64,000 nucleotides of DNA from Bryobacterales bacterium (GCA_003142185.1 PLOR01000029.1:1-64000); one strand, 5' to 3'. Shown: positions 7,164 through 17,242, counted from the first letter of the stretch. Made by a program: numbers and translations. The notes: generated by a model not told the origin, from the letters alone.

Positions 7164-10145
7164 ATGTTTCTGGTGCGCCGCCCGTTCGCCAGCGTCTCTC
7201 GAATCGTCGTGCTATCCCTTGCCGCGCCAATGATTTTGCTGCATGGGCAGGACGCTTCCTGGGAGGGCAAGCGGATCGCCGCGATCCAGTTCGAACCGAG
7301 CCGGCAACCACTCGACCCGGCTGAAATCAACCAGATCCTCCCCTTAAAGCGGGACCAGCCATTGCGGCTGGCCGATGTTCGTGCCAGTATCGAACGTCTC
7401 TTTGCGACCGGCCGGTATGCGGATATTCAGGTGGATGCGGAGCCATACCAGGACGGCGTGGTGGTGCGTTTCGTCACCAAGAACAGTTGGTTCATCGGTC
7501 ACGTGGTGGCGGGAGGCAAAGTCTCCAACCCTCCCAGCACGGCGCAGCTTGAAAACGCGGCGCAGCTTGATCTCGGGGCACCCTACAAGGAAGCCGGCGT
7601 GACCGCGGCCGAGGCCGGCCAGAAGAAGCTGCTGGAATCGAACGGCCTATTCCTCAGCAACGTGCGGACGGTGCTCGATTGGGACAACGACTACCAGCAG
7701 GTCAACATCCGCTTCGAAATCGAGAGCGGCGTCCGTGCCCGTTTCGCCGCGCCCACGATCCATGGCAACGTCCAGCTCGACCGCGCCAGCGTCGTGCGCG
7801 CTACCCGGTTCCAGCGCTGGATCATTCACACCTGGAAGCCGATGACGCAGACGCGGCTGCGCGCGGCGCTCGACAGCGTGCGCGCGCTCTACGCCAAGGA
7901 TCATCGGCTGGAAGCCAAGGTGACGCTGGAAGATGTGAAGTACGATGCGGCGACCAATCGCGCCGCGCCGGTGCTGGCCGTCGACGCGGGCCCGCGCATC
8001 CGCCTCCGCGCCATAGGCGCCAAGGTCTCCGAGCACAGCCTGGGGCGCTTTGTGCCGATTTTCGAGGAGCACTCGGTGGATGTCGACCTGCTTACCGAGG
8101 GCTCCCACAACCTGGAAGACTACTTTCAATCCAAGGGCTACTTCGATGCCGAGGTCGAATTCAAGCAGCAGGGCGTGATCAACGACCAGGCCAGCATCGA
8201 CTATCTGATCAACCTGGGTCCGCGGCACAAGCTGGTGTTCATCGGGATCCAAGGCAGCCGATATTTCTCCACCGAGGACATTCGGGAGCGCATGTTCCTG
8301 CGCACCGCCTCATGGCTGCAGTTTCCGCACGGCCGGTACAGCGCCGACCTGCTGCGGCGCGACGAGGATTCGATTGTCAGCCTGTACCAGTCCAACGGAT
8401 TCCGCGATGTGAAGGTGACCGACCGGCTGGACGACCGCTATCAAGGCCACCTGGGCGAGCAGGCGGTGTGGATCACCATCGACGAGGGCGCACAAACGTT
8501 CGTCAACAGCCTGGCCGTGGACGGCATCGAGCAACTCGACAAAGCGAAGATTCTGCCCCTGCTCAGCTCGGTCGCGAATCAGCCGTTCAGCGAGTTCAAT
8601 ATCGCGGTGGACCGCGACGCCATCCTGGCGCAGTATTACCAGAACGGCTTCCCCAACGTCACCTTTGTCTGGAGTTCCAAGCCGGCCGCGACGAATCGCC
8701 TGGATGTGCACTACACCATCCACGAGGGTGGCCGCGAGTTCGTGCGCCAGGTTCTCTTCAATCCCGGCGGCCTGGCGCACACGCGGCCCAGCCTGGTGTA
8801 CCGTAACCTGAAGCTCAACCCCGGCGATCCGCTATCGCCGACTGCCATGGGCGAGACGCAGCGCCGTCTGTACGAACTGGGCGTCTTCTCGCGCGTCGAT
8901 ATGGCGATTCAGAATCCGGATGGAGAGACGGATCAGAAGTACGTGGTCTACGATCTCGAAGAAGCGCGGCGCTATTCGCTGTCGGTGGGCGTGGGCGCCG
9001 AATTCGCGCGGATCGGCGGCTGCATGTATTGTCTGGACGCGCCGGCCGGGCAAACCGGGTTTGCGCCGCGCATTTCGCTGGGCATCACGCGTTCCGATTT
9101 GTGGGGCATCGCGCACACCCTGAGCCTGCGCACGCGGTTCTCCACGCTCGAACAGCAGGCGATTCTCAGCTACGATTGGGCCCGTTTCCGCGGCAACGAC
9201 AAGCTGCTGCTTACCTTCACCGCCCGTTATGACGATTCCAAGGACGTCCGCACCTTTTCGTTTAAGCGCGAGGAAGTCTCCACGCAGTTGAAGCAGCGCG
9301 TCAGCAAGCCGATCACGCTGCTCTACCGCTACACGTACCGCGCGGTCAACGTGAATCAGGCCACGCTGAAGATTTCGCCCGAGCTGATCCCGTTGCTTTC
9401 GCAACCGGTCCGGTTGGGCCTCGTTTCCTTCAACCTCATTCAGGACCGGCGCGACGATCCCCTGGACCCGCGCAAGGGCGTCTACAATACGCTCAACGTG
9501 GATTTCGCCGAACACATTTTCGGTTCCGAGCGCGATTTCGTGCGCTTCCTGGCACGCAACTCCACATATTCTCCGCTGGGCAAGAAGCTGGTGCTGGCGC
9601 GCTCGACCGAGATCGGCAACATCGCCGCGTTCCATTACAGCGGGGGCGGGGAGGATGCGGTTCCGCTGCCGGAACGCTTTTTCGGCGGCGGCGGATCGTC
9701 CGATCGCGCCTTCCCCGAGGACCAGTCGGGACCCCGCGACCCGGAAACCGGCTTCCCCATCGGCGGCAACACCTTGTTCTTCAATCAGACCGAGCTGCGG
9801 TTCCCGCTGATCGGAGAGGATATCGGCGGCGTGCTGTTTCACGACTTCGGCAACACCTTCACCGGCGCGAGCGACTTTTCCTTTCGCGTGAAGCAGGAAG
9901 GCCTCAAGGACTTCGATTACATGGTGCACGCCGTCGGCTTCGGCATCCGCTACCGCACGCCCATCGGTCCGTTCCGCGTGGATCTGGCCTACAGCATCAA
10001 TCCGCCGCGCTTCTATGGCTTCAAGGGGACCGAGCAGGATCTGGTGAACGCCGGCGTCAACCCGTGCCAGGCTGCCGTCAACCAGTGCACCCAGCAGAGC
10101 GTGAGCCATTTTCAGTTCTTCTTTTCCATAGGACAAACGTTTTGA
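7164..10145 (+). CDS. BamA/TamA-like outer-membrane assembly protein (Omp85 family)
   Basis: Inserts or assembles outer-membrane proteins. The 993-residue protein has an N-terminal signal sequence (LSLAAPMILLHGQDA), several POTRA-like modules over roughly residues 35-560 (repeated two-strand/two-helix units such as ADVRASIERLFATGRYADIQVDAEP and TAMGETQRRLYELGVFSRVDMAI), and a C-terminal 16-strand-type barrel. The lid-loop region PLPERFFGGGGSSDRAFPEDQSGPRD resembles the VRGY/F region of Omp85 proteins. The chain ends in the aromatic signature FQFFFSIGQTF. It is longer than E. coli BamA (~810), consistent with extra POTRAs. It is first in an operon with a SurA-N-like chaperone and a TamB-like protein, so a TAM-type role is as likely as BAM. 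Confidence 0.9.
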   Translation: MFLVRRPFASVSRIVVLSLAAPMILLHGQDASWEGKRIAAIQFEPSRQPLDPAEINQILPLKRDQPLRLADVRASIERLFATGRYADIQVDAEPYQDGVVVRFVTKNSWFIGHVVAGGKVSNPPSTAQLENAAQLDLGAPYKEAGVTAAEAGQKKLLESNGLFLSNVRTVLDWDNDYQQVNIRFEIESGVRARFAAPTIHGNVQLDRASVVRATRFQRWIIHTWKPMTQTRLRAALDSVRALYAKDHRLEAKVTLEDVKYDAATNRAAPVLAVDAGPRIRLRAIGAKVSEHSLGRFVPIFEEHSVDVDLLTEGSHNLEDYFQSKGYFDAEVEFKQQGVINDQASIDYLINLGPRHKLVFIGIQGSRYFSTEDIRERMFLRTASWLQFPHGRYSADLLRRDEDSIVSLYQSNGFRDVKVTDRLDDRYQGHLGEQAVWITIDEGAQTFVNSLAVDGIEQLDKAKILPLLSSVANQPFSEFNIAVDRDAILAQYYQNGFPNVTFVWSSKPAATNRLDVHYTIHEGGREFVRQVLFNPGGLAHTRPSLVYRNLKLNPGDPLSPTAMGETQRRLYELGVFSRVDMAIQNPDGETDQKYVVYDLEEARRYSLSVGVGAEFARIGGCMYCLDAPAGQTGFAPRISLGITRSDLWGIAHTLSLRTRFSTLEQQAILSYDWARFRGNDKLLLTFTARYDDSKDVRTFSFKREEVSTQLKQRVSKPITLLYRYTYRAVNVNQATLKISPELIPLLSQPVRLGLVSFNLIQDRRDDPLDPRKGVYNTLNVDFAEHIFGSERDFVRFLARNSTYSPLGKKLVLARSTEIGNIAAFHYSGGGEDAVPLPERFFGGGGSSDRAFPEDQSGPRDPETGFPIGGNTLFFNQTELRFPLIGEDIGGVLFHDFGNTFTGASDFSFRVKQEGLKDFDYMVHAVGFGIRYRTPIGPFRVDLAYSINPPRFYGFKGTEQDLVNAGVNPCQAAVNQCTQQSVSHFQFFFSIGQTF

Positions 10146-10828
10146 AGAGGAAGATCCAGTTGCGATCCGCCGCGCCTATCGGCATGGCGCTTCTGGCGCT
10201 GGCCGCCACGCTCGCGGCCACGCTTGCTTCCGGCGCCATCATCGACCGCATCGCGGTCACGGTGGGCAACCGCGTGATCACCTCGAGCGACATCGAGCGC
10301 GAGATTCGCGTAACCGCGTTCCTGAATGGACAATCGCCGGATTTGAGCCCGGCGAGCAAGCGCGCCGCGGCCGAGCGGATGGTGGAGCAGAGGCTGGTAC
10401 GCCACGAGCTGGAGACCAGCCGCTATCCGGTGCCGCAGTCCGCCGAAATCGAGCCCACGCTGGCTGCTTTCGAGCACCGCTACTATCCGGCCAACGCCGA
10501 TTATCGGCGCGCGCTGGCTCAATACCGTATCGGCGACCAGGATGTGAGGGACGCGCTGCTGTGGCAGCGCACACTGTTGCAGTTCGTCGATGTGCGCTTT
10601 CGCCCCGCGGTGCAAATCACCTCCGAGGAGATCCAGAACTATTTCGACACCGTGCTGGCGCCGCGGGTGCGCGCGGCCGAGCCCGGGAAAGCGGTTTTGA
10701 TCGACGACTATCGCGACCAAATCGAAGACACTCTGGCGGGCCAGCGCGAAGACCGCGAAATGGATAACTGGATGCGCGAGGCGCGGCGGCAGACGCCGAT
10801 TGTCTATCACGACGAGGCGCTGCAATGA
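10142..10828 (+). CDS. SurA N-terminal-domain-like periplasmic chaperone
   Basis: A 228-residue exported protein with an N-terminal signal (APIGMALLALAATLAATLASGA) followed by the SurA-N hallmark IIDRIAVTVGNRVITSSDIEREIRVTAFL. The later segment EEIQNYFDTVLAPR resembles the SurA C-terminal helix, and no parvulin PPIase domain is present, so it should be a chaperone only. The start is taken as the TTG at 10142, which overlaps the upstream stop (TTGA), with AGGA at a suitable distance. The stop overlaps the TamB start (ATGA). Its position between the Omp85 and TamB genes suggests that it escorts substrates or one of these partners. Confidence 0.8.
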   Translation: MKRKIQLRSAAPIGMALLALAATLAATLASGAIIDRIAVTVGNRVITSSDIEREIRVTAFLNGQSPDLSPASKRAAAERMVEQRLVRHELETSRYPVPQSAEIEPTLAAFEHRYYPANADYRRALAQYRIGDQDVRDALLWQRTLLQFVDVRFRPAVQITSEEIQNYFDTVLAPRVRAAEPGKAVLIDDYRDQIEDTLAGQREDREMDNWMREARRQTPIVYHDEALQ

Positions 10829-13800
10829 AACACCGATTCCTGTGGATGGCCGCTATTGCGGCCGCGGCTTTGCTGCTGGCGGCGGTGGCCGGCGTTTTGG
10901 TGCTGCGCAGCGAATGGTTTCGCGGCAAGGCGCGCGCCTGGCTGGTGAGCTCGATTGAAACCGCTACCGGCGGGCGCGCCGAAATGGGCGCGTTCCGATT
11001 CGACTTCGCCACCCTGCGGGTGGAGGCCGATTCCTTTGTCCTGCACGGCACCGAGCCCGCCGGCAAGCCGCCGCTGTTTCGCGCCGCCTCCATCGCGGTG
11101 GGGGTGAAAATCATTTCACTGGTGAAGCGCGATATCGACATTCGCTCGCTCGACGTGGAAGCGCCGCGGATCTGCCTCATCATCGATGCGAACGGTCGCA
11201 CCAACCTGCCGCAACCGAAAACCCACAGCCGGCGCGGCAACGCCATGGCGACGATTCTCAAGCTCGCCATCGGGCGTTTTCGCGTGCAGCACGGAGAATT
11301 TCAGGTGGAATCGCACGCGAGCGTGCCATTCGCGACGCAAGGCCGGAACCTCGATGCGGCGCTGGCCTACGATGCCGCCGGTCCGCGCTACCGGGGCAAC
11401 ATCGCCATCGAGCCGCTGGAGTTCGCCGCTCCCGGCATCGCTCAAACCGACTTCGCCATCACCGCGTCGTTCGCCTTGGAACCCAATCGCATCGAGGTCA
11501 CCGCCGCCAGCCTCGCTGCCGGCAAATCGCGGGTGAGCGTGGCCGGGCAAATCGAGAACCTGGCCGCCCCGCACGGCCGTTTCGAGTTTCAAGCGCGCCT
11601 GGATAACGGCGATGCCGAACGCATCTTCGAGACCAAGCTGCTCGAACGGGGCACGGCGGAGGTTGCTGGCAGCGGCGTTTGGCGCGGCGGCGGTGATGTT
11701 TCGATCACCGGCCATCTGGCCGCGAGCGGCCTGGAATATCGCGATTCGAGCATTCGATTGCACGATTTCACGGCTACCGGCCCTCTCACTTCCGATTTGC
11801 GCAGTGTTACCGTGCGTCCGATGCGGCTTTCCGGCGGGGCCGTGCTGAGCGGGCAATCGTTTCCCGTCGAGGCGCACATCGCCGCGGCCGTGCTGCGCGG
11901 CGTCGATCTGGAATTGCGCCAGGTCTTGATCGACACGTTGGGCGGCAACTACACCGGCGCCATCGGACTGCGCGCCTTCAATCGCTACACGGTGAACGGC
12001 GCCGTGGCCGGTCTCGACGTGCGCCGCGTGGCGAGCCTCGCCATCACCGCGACGCTGCCCTGGGACGGCACGGCGGGCGGCTCGTTGCAAATGGAAGGCT
12101 CGTTCCACAATCCGCGGACACTGCACTTGATTACCGCGCTCGAAATCGGGCCGGCTGCGGCGGGCCCGCCGGTCGAAGGCGAAGTCACCGCGGATTGGGA
12201 TTCGCCGAGCGGCATCCTCGATCTGGGGCATTCGCGGCTCAGCCTGCCGCACTCGCGCGTTGCGATCTCGGGCGCCGCCGGCCGCGAGCTGAGCGTCCAC
12301 CTGGAGACGCGCGATCTCAGGGAACTGCTGCCGGCTCTGGGCGAGCGCGCCGCGGCGCTGCCTGTGAAGCTCCACGGCAGCGCGGCGGTATTCGATGGAA
12401 AAGTGATCGGCAGCCTGGACCATCCGCAGATCCAGGGACGCGTGCAAGCGGGTGCCTTCACGTATGGAGACCGCACGTTCGATTCGTTCGACACCGCGGT
12501 CACGGCCGCGCCGGAAAACATCCGGCTCGATCATGCCACGCTCAGCCGCGGGGGCGTGCGGGCGCAGTTTTCGCTCGCCGTGGCGCTGCGCGATTGGGCG
12601 GTGAGGGACGGAGACGATATCTTCGGCAACGCCACCGTCCATGACGCGCCGGTCGCCGAGCTGGTCGTGATGGCCGGTGGCGCTCCGGCATCGGCCACCG
12701 GTACGCTCAACGCCGCGGTCGCGATCACCGGCGTCACCGGCGATCCGATTGTGCAGGCCGATCTCGATGGCACACATGGCGACATAGAAGGAGAGCCTTT
12801 CGACCGCATCACCGGCCATGCACGCTACCGCGCCGGCACGATCGAGTTTTCCGCGGGCGAGATTCACGCCGGCGCCAAACAGATCCGCCTGGACGCCAGC
12901 TTCGCCCACTCGCCAGGCCGGTTCGACACGGGCGCGCTGCGGTTTCAGATCTCGACCAACGCCATGCCAATCGAGCAGGTTCATCTCCTCGAAGCCGCGC
13001 GGCCCGGCGCGAAGGGCACAGCCCAGGTGCAGGCGCGCGGCGCTATCGACATTGTCCCTGCGGAAAACGGGCGGCCGGGATTCCGCGTTCACGATTTGCA
13101 CGCTGAAGTCACCGGCAAGAAGCTACAGTTGGCCGGTGGCGATCTGGGAGACGTGCGTCTCACCGCGGAGACCGAGGGCGGCGCGTTGCGGGCGCACCTG
13201 GAATCGGACTTCGCCGAATCCTCGATTGTCGGCGACGGTCAGTGGCGGCTGGCGGACGATTACCCCGGCAGCGCCACCATCCGATTTACCAAGGTGGATC
13301 TGGCCCAATTGCGCGCGTGGCTGGCGCCCGCCGGATCGCTGGCCGGTCTCAACGGCGCGGCGGAGGCCTCGCTGCGCGTGGATGGCCCGGCGCTCAACCC
13401 GCGAGCGATGACGGCGGAGTTGCGCATCGGGCGCCTGGAAATCGCGCCCGCGGCTTCCACCGGTCTCGCGCCCGGCGCCTTCGCGCTGCGCAACTCCGGC
13501 GATATCGTCGTCACCATGGCCGGCTCGGCGGTCACCGTGGCGTCGGCGCGGTTCACCGGGCACGATACGGATTTCAGCGTTACCGGCCGCGTAGCGCTGG
13601 GCCAGAAGAACCCGCTCGATCTGCGCGTGGACGGCCACGCCGACCTCGGTTTGGTGCACGATCTGGACCGCGGCCTCACCGCCTCCGGCGTGCTGAAAGC
13701 GAACGCCAGCGTGCGCGGGACTCTGGCCGCGCCGCAAGTCGCCGGCCGCGTGGAATTCGCCGGTGCGGCGTTCAACATCAGCGACGTCCCCAACGGCATC

Positions 13801-14907
13801 TCGAACGCGAACGGCGTCCTGCTGTTCAACGGCGACCGCGCTTCCATCCAGAGCTTCACCGGCGAAACCGGCGGCGGCAAAATCGAGCTCAGCGGTTTCG
13901 CCGCTTACGGCGGCGATGGGCCCACCGTGTTTCGCCTCCACGCCACCGCGCACCAGGTGCGCGTGCGCTATCCGGAAGGCGTCAGCACGGTGGCCAACGC
14001 GGACCTGCGTTTCAGCGGCACCACCGCCAGCAGCATTCTCTCCGGCACCATCACCGTGCTGCGCACCGGCTTTAATCCACAATCGGATTTCAGCTCGCTG
14101 CTGGCGCAATCGTCCGAGCCTGTGCGCACGCCGGCGGCGCGTCCCGGCCTGCTCGGCGGCCTTACTTACGATATCCAGGTCTCGACAGCGCCGGATATCC
14201 AGGTGCAGAGTGCCCTCACCCAGGACGTCCAGGTAGAAGCCAACCTCCGGCTGCGCGGCACTTACACCAGCCCCGCCGTGCTGGGCCGCGTCAACATTAC
14301 GCATGGCCAAGTGGTCTTCTTCGGCACGCGGTACAACATTTCACAGGGTTCGGTCTCGTTCTTCAATCCGGTCAATGTGGAGCCGGTGCTGGATATCGAT
14401 TTGGAGACCAAGGCCCGCGGCATCCAGGTCACGCTCAACGTTTCCGGCCCGCTCAGCAAACTGAACCTGACGCCGCGCTCGGACCCGCCGCTGCAATTCG
14501 GCGAAATCGTGGCGCTGCTCGCCACCGGCCGCACACCCACCGACGAAGCGTCGCTTTACGCCGGCGAGAACACCGCCGCGCCCGCCTGGCAGCAGTCGGC
14601 CGGATCGGCGCTGTTGGGCGAAGCCATTTCGAGCCCCGTCACCGGCCGCTTGCAGCGCTTCTTCGGCGTCAGCCGCCTGCGCATCGATCCCACTCTGCCC
14701 GGCACCGAATTCAACGGGACGGCGCGCGTCACCCTGGAGCAGCAGGTGACGCCCGACATCACGTTCACCTACATCACCGATGTCACCACCAGCAACCCGC
14801 AGGTGGTCAGCGTGGAATGGGCCTTCGCCAAGCAGTGGTCCGTGGTGGCGCAGCGCGACGAAAACGGCCTGGTCGGCATGGACATTCTTTTCAAGAAACG
14901 GTTCTGA
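10825..14907 (+). CDS. TamB-like translocation/assembly protein (AsmA/DUF490 family)
   Basis: An inner-membrane-anchored, periplasm-spanning protein of 1360 residues with one N-terminal membrane helix (WMAAIAAAALLLAAVAGVLVL) and a long beta-rich, repetitive body typical of AsmA/TamB bridge proteins. These are now widely linked to phospholipid transport to the outer membrane as well as autotransporter assembly. The C-terminal TamB domain is clear: VVFFGTRYNISQGSVSFFNP, LDIDLETKARGIQVTLNVSGP, and LQFGEIVALLATGRTPTDE. The C-terminus (MDILFKKRF) matches the partner-contact end of TamB. Length is close to E. coli TamB (~1260). The start overlaps the chaperone stop by four bases. Confidence 0.9.
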   Translation: MKHRFLWMAAIAAAALLLAAVAGVLVLRSEWFRGKARAWLVSSIETATGGRAEMGAFRFDFATLRVEADSFVLHGTEPAGKPPLFRAASIAVGVKIISLVKRDIDIRSLDVEAPRICLIIDANGRTNLPQPKTHSRRGNAMATILKLAIGRFRVQHGEFQVESHASVPFATQGRNLDAALAYDAAGPRYRGNIAIEPLEFAAPGIAQTDFAITASFALEPNRIEVTAASLAAGKSRVSVAGQIENLAAPHGRFEFQARLDNGDAERIFETKLLERGTAEVAGSGVWRGGGDVSITGHLAASGLEYRDSSIRLHDFTATGPLTSDLRSVTVRPMRLSGGAVLSGQSFPVEAHIAAAVLRGVDLELRQVLIDTLGGNYTGAIGLRAFNRYTVNGAVAGLDVRRVASLAITATLPWDGTAGGSLQMEGSFHNPRTLHLITALEIGPAAAGPPVEGEVTADWDSPSGILDLGHSRLSLPHSRVAISGAAGRELSVHLETRDLRELLPALGERAAALPVKLHGSAAVFDGKVIGSLDHPQIQGRVQAGAFTYGDRTFDSFDTAVTAAPENIRLDHATLSRGGVRAQFSLAVALRDWAVRDGDDIFGNATVHDAPVAELVVMAGGAPASATGTLNAAVAITGVTGDPIVQADLDGTHGDIEGEPFDRITGHARYRAGTIEFSAGEIHAGAKQIRLDASFAHSPGRFDTGALRFQISTNAMPIEQVHLLEAARPGAKGTAQVQARGAIDIVPAENGRPGFRVHDLHAEVTGKKLQLAGGDLGDVRLTAETEGGALRAHLESDFAESSIVGDGQWRLADDYPGSATIRFTKVDLAQLRAWLAPAGSLAGLNGAAEASLRVDGPALNPRAMTAELRIGRLEIAPAASTGLAPGAFALRNSGDIVVTMAGSAVTVASARFTGHDTDFSVTGRVALGQKNPLDLRVDGHADLGLVHDLDRGLTASGVLKANASVRGTLAAPQVAGRVEFAGAAFNISDVPNGISNANGVLLFNGDRASIQSFTGETGGGKIELSGFAAYGGDGPTVFRLHATAHQVRVRYPEGVSTVANADLRFSGTTASSILSGTITVLRTGFNPQSDFSSLLAQSSEPVRTPAARPGLLGGLTYDIQVSTAPDIQVQSALTQDVQVEANLRLRGTYTSPAVLGRVNITHGQVVFFGTRYNISQGSVSFFNPVNVEPVLDIDLETKARGIQVTLNVSGPLSKLNLTPRSDPPLQFGEIVALLATGRTPTDEASLYAGENTAAPAWQQSAGSALLGEAISSPVTGRLQRFFGVSRLRIDPTLPGTEFNGTARVTLEQQVTPDITFTYITDVTTSNPQVVSVEWAFAKQWSVVAQRDENGLVGMDILFKKRF

Positions 14908-14933
14908 GATGGCAGACTCCGCGAGTTGCCGAG

Positions 14934-15048
14934 GTGGCGCACGCACTCGTGCGTGCCGTGTCGAGACTTTTCTCGACACCTGCTCGTGCGTGGGAAAACC
15001 GGGCGTCGGCACGAGTGCCGGCGCGGCACGCACGAGTGCGTGCGCCAC
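14934..15048. repeat. 115-base inverted-repeat element
   Basis: GTGGCGCACGCACTCGTGC at the left end is answered by GCACGAGTGCGTGCGCCAC at the right end. Inner hairpins include GTCGAGA-CTTT-TCTCGAC and GTCGGCAC. Related pieces occur at 42239-42340 and 56704-56731. It fills most of the gap between tamB and the DASS transporter and could act as a bidirectional transcription barrier. Confidence 0.7.
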
Positions 15049-15069
15049 GTCGATTGAACCGGTTATTTC

Positions 15070-16494
15070 ATGACAGGCCCTAACGTTTCGAAACCGGGCG
15101 TGCCCTGGCTGCGATGGGTGGCAGTGCTGATTCCGCCGGCGTTGCTGCTGGCCTTCCCGCCCTCCGGGCTAACCGCAAAGCAAGATCATCTGCTGGCGGT
15201 ATTCGTGGCCACCATCGTCGCGTTGGTAGCGCAGCCGGTGCCGATGGGCGTCAGTTGCGTGGTGGCCATGACCGTGCTGGCATTGACCCGCACGGTGCCG
15301 CCGGTGCAAGTGCTTTCCGGTTTCGCCAACGTCACCGTGTGGCTGATCTTCACGGCCTTCCTGTTTTCCCGCGCGTTCACGCAGACCGGCCTGGGCAAGC
15401 GCATCGGCTACCTGTTCATCCGCCGGTTCGCGCGCACGCCGCTCAGCCTGGGCTACTCGCTGGCCGCCGCTGACCTGGTGCTGGCGCCCTTCATCCCTTC
15501 CGATACCGCGCGCGGCGGCGGCGTGATCTACCCCATCGCACGAAGCGTGGCTCTCGATTTCGGCTCCGAGCCGGGCGGACCGACGCGCTCGACGGGCGCA
15601 TTTCTGATTCTGGTTTGCTTCCACACCACTTATGTGGCCTCGGCCATGTTTCTCACCGGCATGGCCGCCAATCCTCTCATTGCCGATTTCGCCCGCCAGT
15701 ATGCTCACGTCGAGCTGACTTGGGTGCGTTGGGCCGAAGGCGCCATCGTCCCCGGCCTGTTGACGCTGACGATTGTCCCGTGGCTGCTGAAGCGATGGTG
15801 CCGGCCGGCCATCCGCGATACCGCTCCGGCGCGCGCGTTTGCCGCCGCGGAGCTGGCGCGGATGGGCCCGCTTTCGCGCCGCGAGAAGTCGCTGGTGGCA
15901 ATCATGCTGGCGGTGATGGCCGGATGGGTTACCTCACCCTGGCACGGCATCCCCAACACGTTCGTCGCGCTGGCTGGCCTTTCCGCGATTCTGCTGGTTC
16001 GGGTGCTGGCCTGGGACGATCTGCTCGACGAAAAGAAAGCCTGGGACGCGCTGATCTGGTTCGCGCCGCTGATCATGATGTCGGACGAGCTTTCCCGCGG
16101 CGGCGCCATCGGCGTGCTCTCGCATTCGCTGTTCCGCGCCTATGCCAGCTTGCCCTGGATGTTAGTGGGGCTGGCGCTGGCGGTAACTTATCTCTACGTA
16201 CACTACGGTTTCGCCAGTATGACGGGACACATCATGGCGCTATATCCCGGCTTCCTGGTGGCGATGCTGGCCGGCGGCGTGCCGCCCATGTTAGCCGCGC
16301 TGGTGCTGGCTTACTTTTCGAACCTCAACGCCGGCCTAACTCACTACGGCACCGGCTCAGCCCCGGTGTATTTCAGCGGCGGCTATGTAAGTCAGTCAGA
16401 TTGGTGGCGGCTAGGATTTCTTATTTCGTTAGTCAACCTAGTGATCTGGCTGGGAGTGGGGTTTTGGTGGTGGAAGGCGGTGGGGCTGTGGTGA
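15070..16494 (+). CDS. DASS/SLC13-family anion:sodium symporter (CitT-like)
   Basis: Inner-membrane importer for di- or tricarboxylates, 474 residues with about 12 hydrophobic segments. Family features are the internal repeat, the loops AADLVLAPFIPSDTARGGGVIYPI near residue 140 and HYGFASMTGHIMALYPGFLVAM near 378, and LVLAYFSNLNAGLTHYGTGSAPVYFSGGYV near 418. The last is typical of the plant/bacterial 2-oxoglutarate-malate translocator branch. The exact substrate cannot be assigned. It stands alone, separated from tamB by an inverted-repeat element. Confidence 0.88.
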   Translation: MTGPNVSKPGVPWLRWVAVLIPPALLLAFPPSGLTAKQDHLLAVFVATIVALVAQPVPMGVSCVVAMTVLALTRTVPPVQVLSGFANVTVWLIFTAFLFSRAFTQTGLGKRIGYLFIRRFARTPLSLGYSLAAADLVLAPFIPSDTARGGGVIYPIARSVALDFGSEPGGPTRSTGAFLILVCFHTTYVASAMFLTGMAANPLIADFARQYAHVELTWVRWAEGAIVPGLLTLTIVPWLLKRWCRPAIRDTAPARAFAAAELARMGPLSRREKSLVAIMLAVMAGWVTSPWHGIPNTFVALAGLSAILLVRVLAWDDLLDEKKAWDALIWFAPLIMMSDELSRGGAIGVLSHSLFRAYASLPWMLVGLALAVTYLYVHYGFASMTGHIMALYPGFLVAMLAGGVPPMLAALVLAYFSNLNAGLTHYGTGSAPVYFSGGYVSQSDWWRLGFLISLVNLVIWLGVGFWWWKAVGLW

Positions 16495-16555
16495 GAGAAG
16501 GTGCAGGTTGCGGCTAGTGGAACAACCAGAAAGCGAATGGAGCCTATAGTTTGAG

Positions 16556-17228
16556 ATGAAGCGATTTCTCGTGTCGCAGATGTTGCTCGCGTTTCTCATG
16601 TTCGGCGGATGCTCGCATGGACCCCGCGTTGCTTATGGGCATCTCACATACAGTGAACTGATTGAGCAATCCCCGATAGTCGTGGTTGGCCTTGTTGAAC
16701 ACAAAGAAACATATTGGAAAGAGCGGAAACGCCAAGGCAGCGAAAACGGCCTCCCTATCTTCTGGTATCACGTCGAAGTACGAATCGAGGTGGAGAACAT
16801 GTTGCGGGGCGATCTGAGCGCGTCCCCCGTGGATTACACTTACTGGGTTCCGGCCGGTGCAAAGGCTGGAGAGTGGAACAGCCCCCCGGGAGGGGGCTCG
16901 TTACGTCCATTTCTTGCGGCGGGAAGGTGCCGAACTTCGGTCAGTCGTCGATTTTTGGCCATCTTCAATCCGTGTGACGACTGGCCGACACGGCACACTC
17001 GATCAGGCGGGAGGGCTGCCGCAAGCCATTGCCCGACTGCTACTGCAGCCTGGCGAGGATTTTGATGCCGAGCGCTTCGACATAATCCAGGCTCTTGGGC
17101 ACGCGTCGCTTTTGGTTGGCGAGCCGGCGGCTCTAGCTCTGGTGCAGAGGAGCGATCCCCGCATCCGAACGCAGGCTTGCGAAGTATTCAAAGGGAGGCC
17201 CGAGGCAGATCGGCTCTGCGGTGAGTAG
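16556..17228 (+). pseudogene. lipoprotein gene broken by one frameshift
   Basis: The first part reads MKRFLVSQMLLAFLMFGGCS, a lipoprotein signal with lipobox ending at Cys19, then a secreted-type domain (LTYSELIEQSPIVVVGLVEHKET). Around 16880-16905 (run CCCCCCGGGAGGGGG) the sensible frame shifts by +1: after AGEWNSPPG the other frame continues GARYVHFLRREGAELRSVVDFWPSSIRV and runs to 17228, ending in a HEAT-like helix (RSDPRIRTQACEVFKG). Joined, they give one protein of about 223 residues. Either a real inactivating indel or an assembly error in a homopolymer-rich spot. I do not recognise the family beyond 'exported, similar to acidobacterial hypothetical proteins'. Confidence 0.6.
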
Positions 17229-17242
17229 CTTAGCTGAACCCC

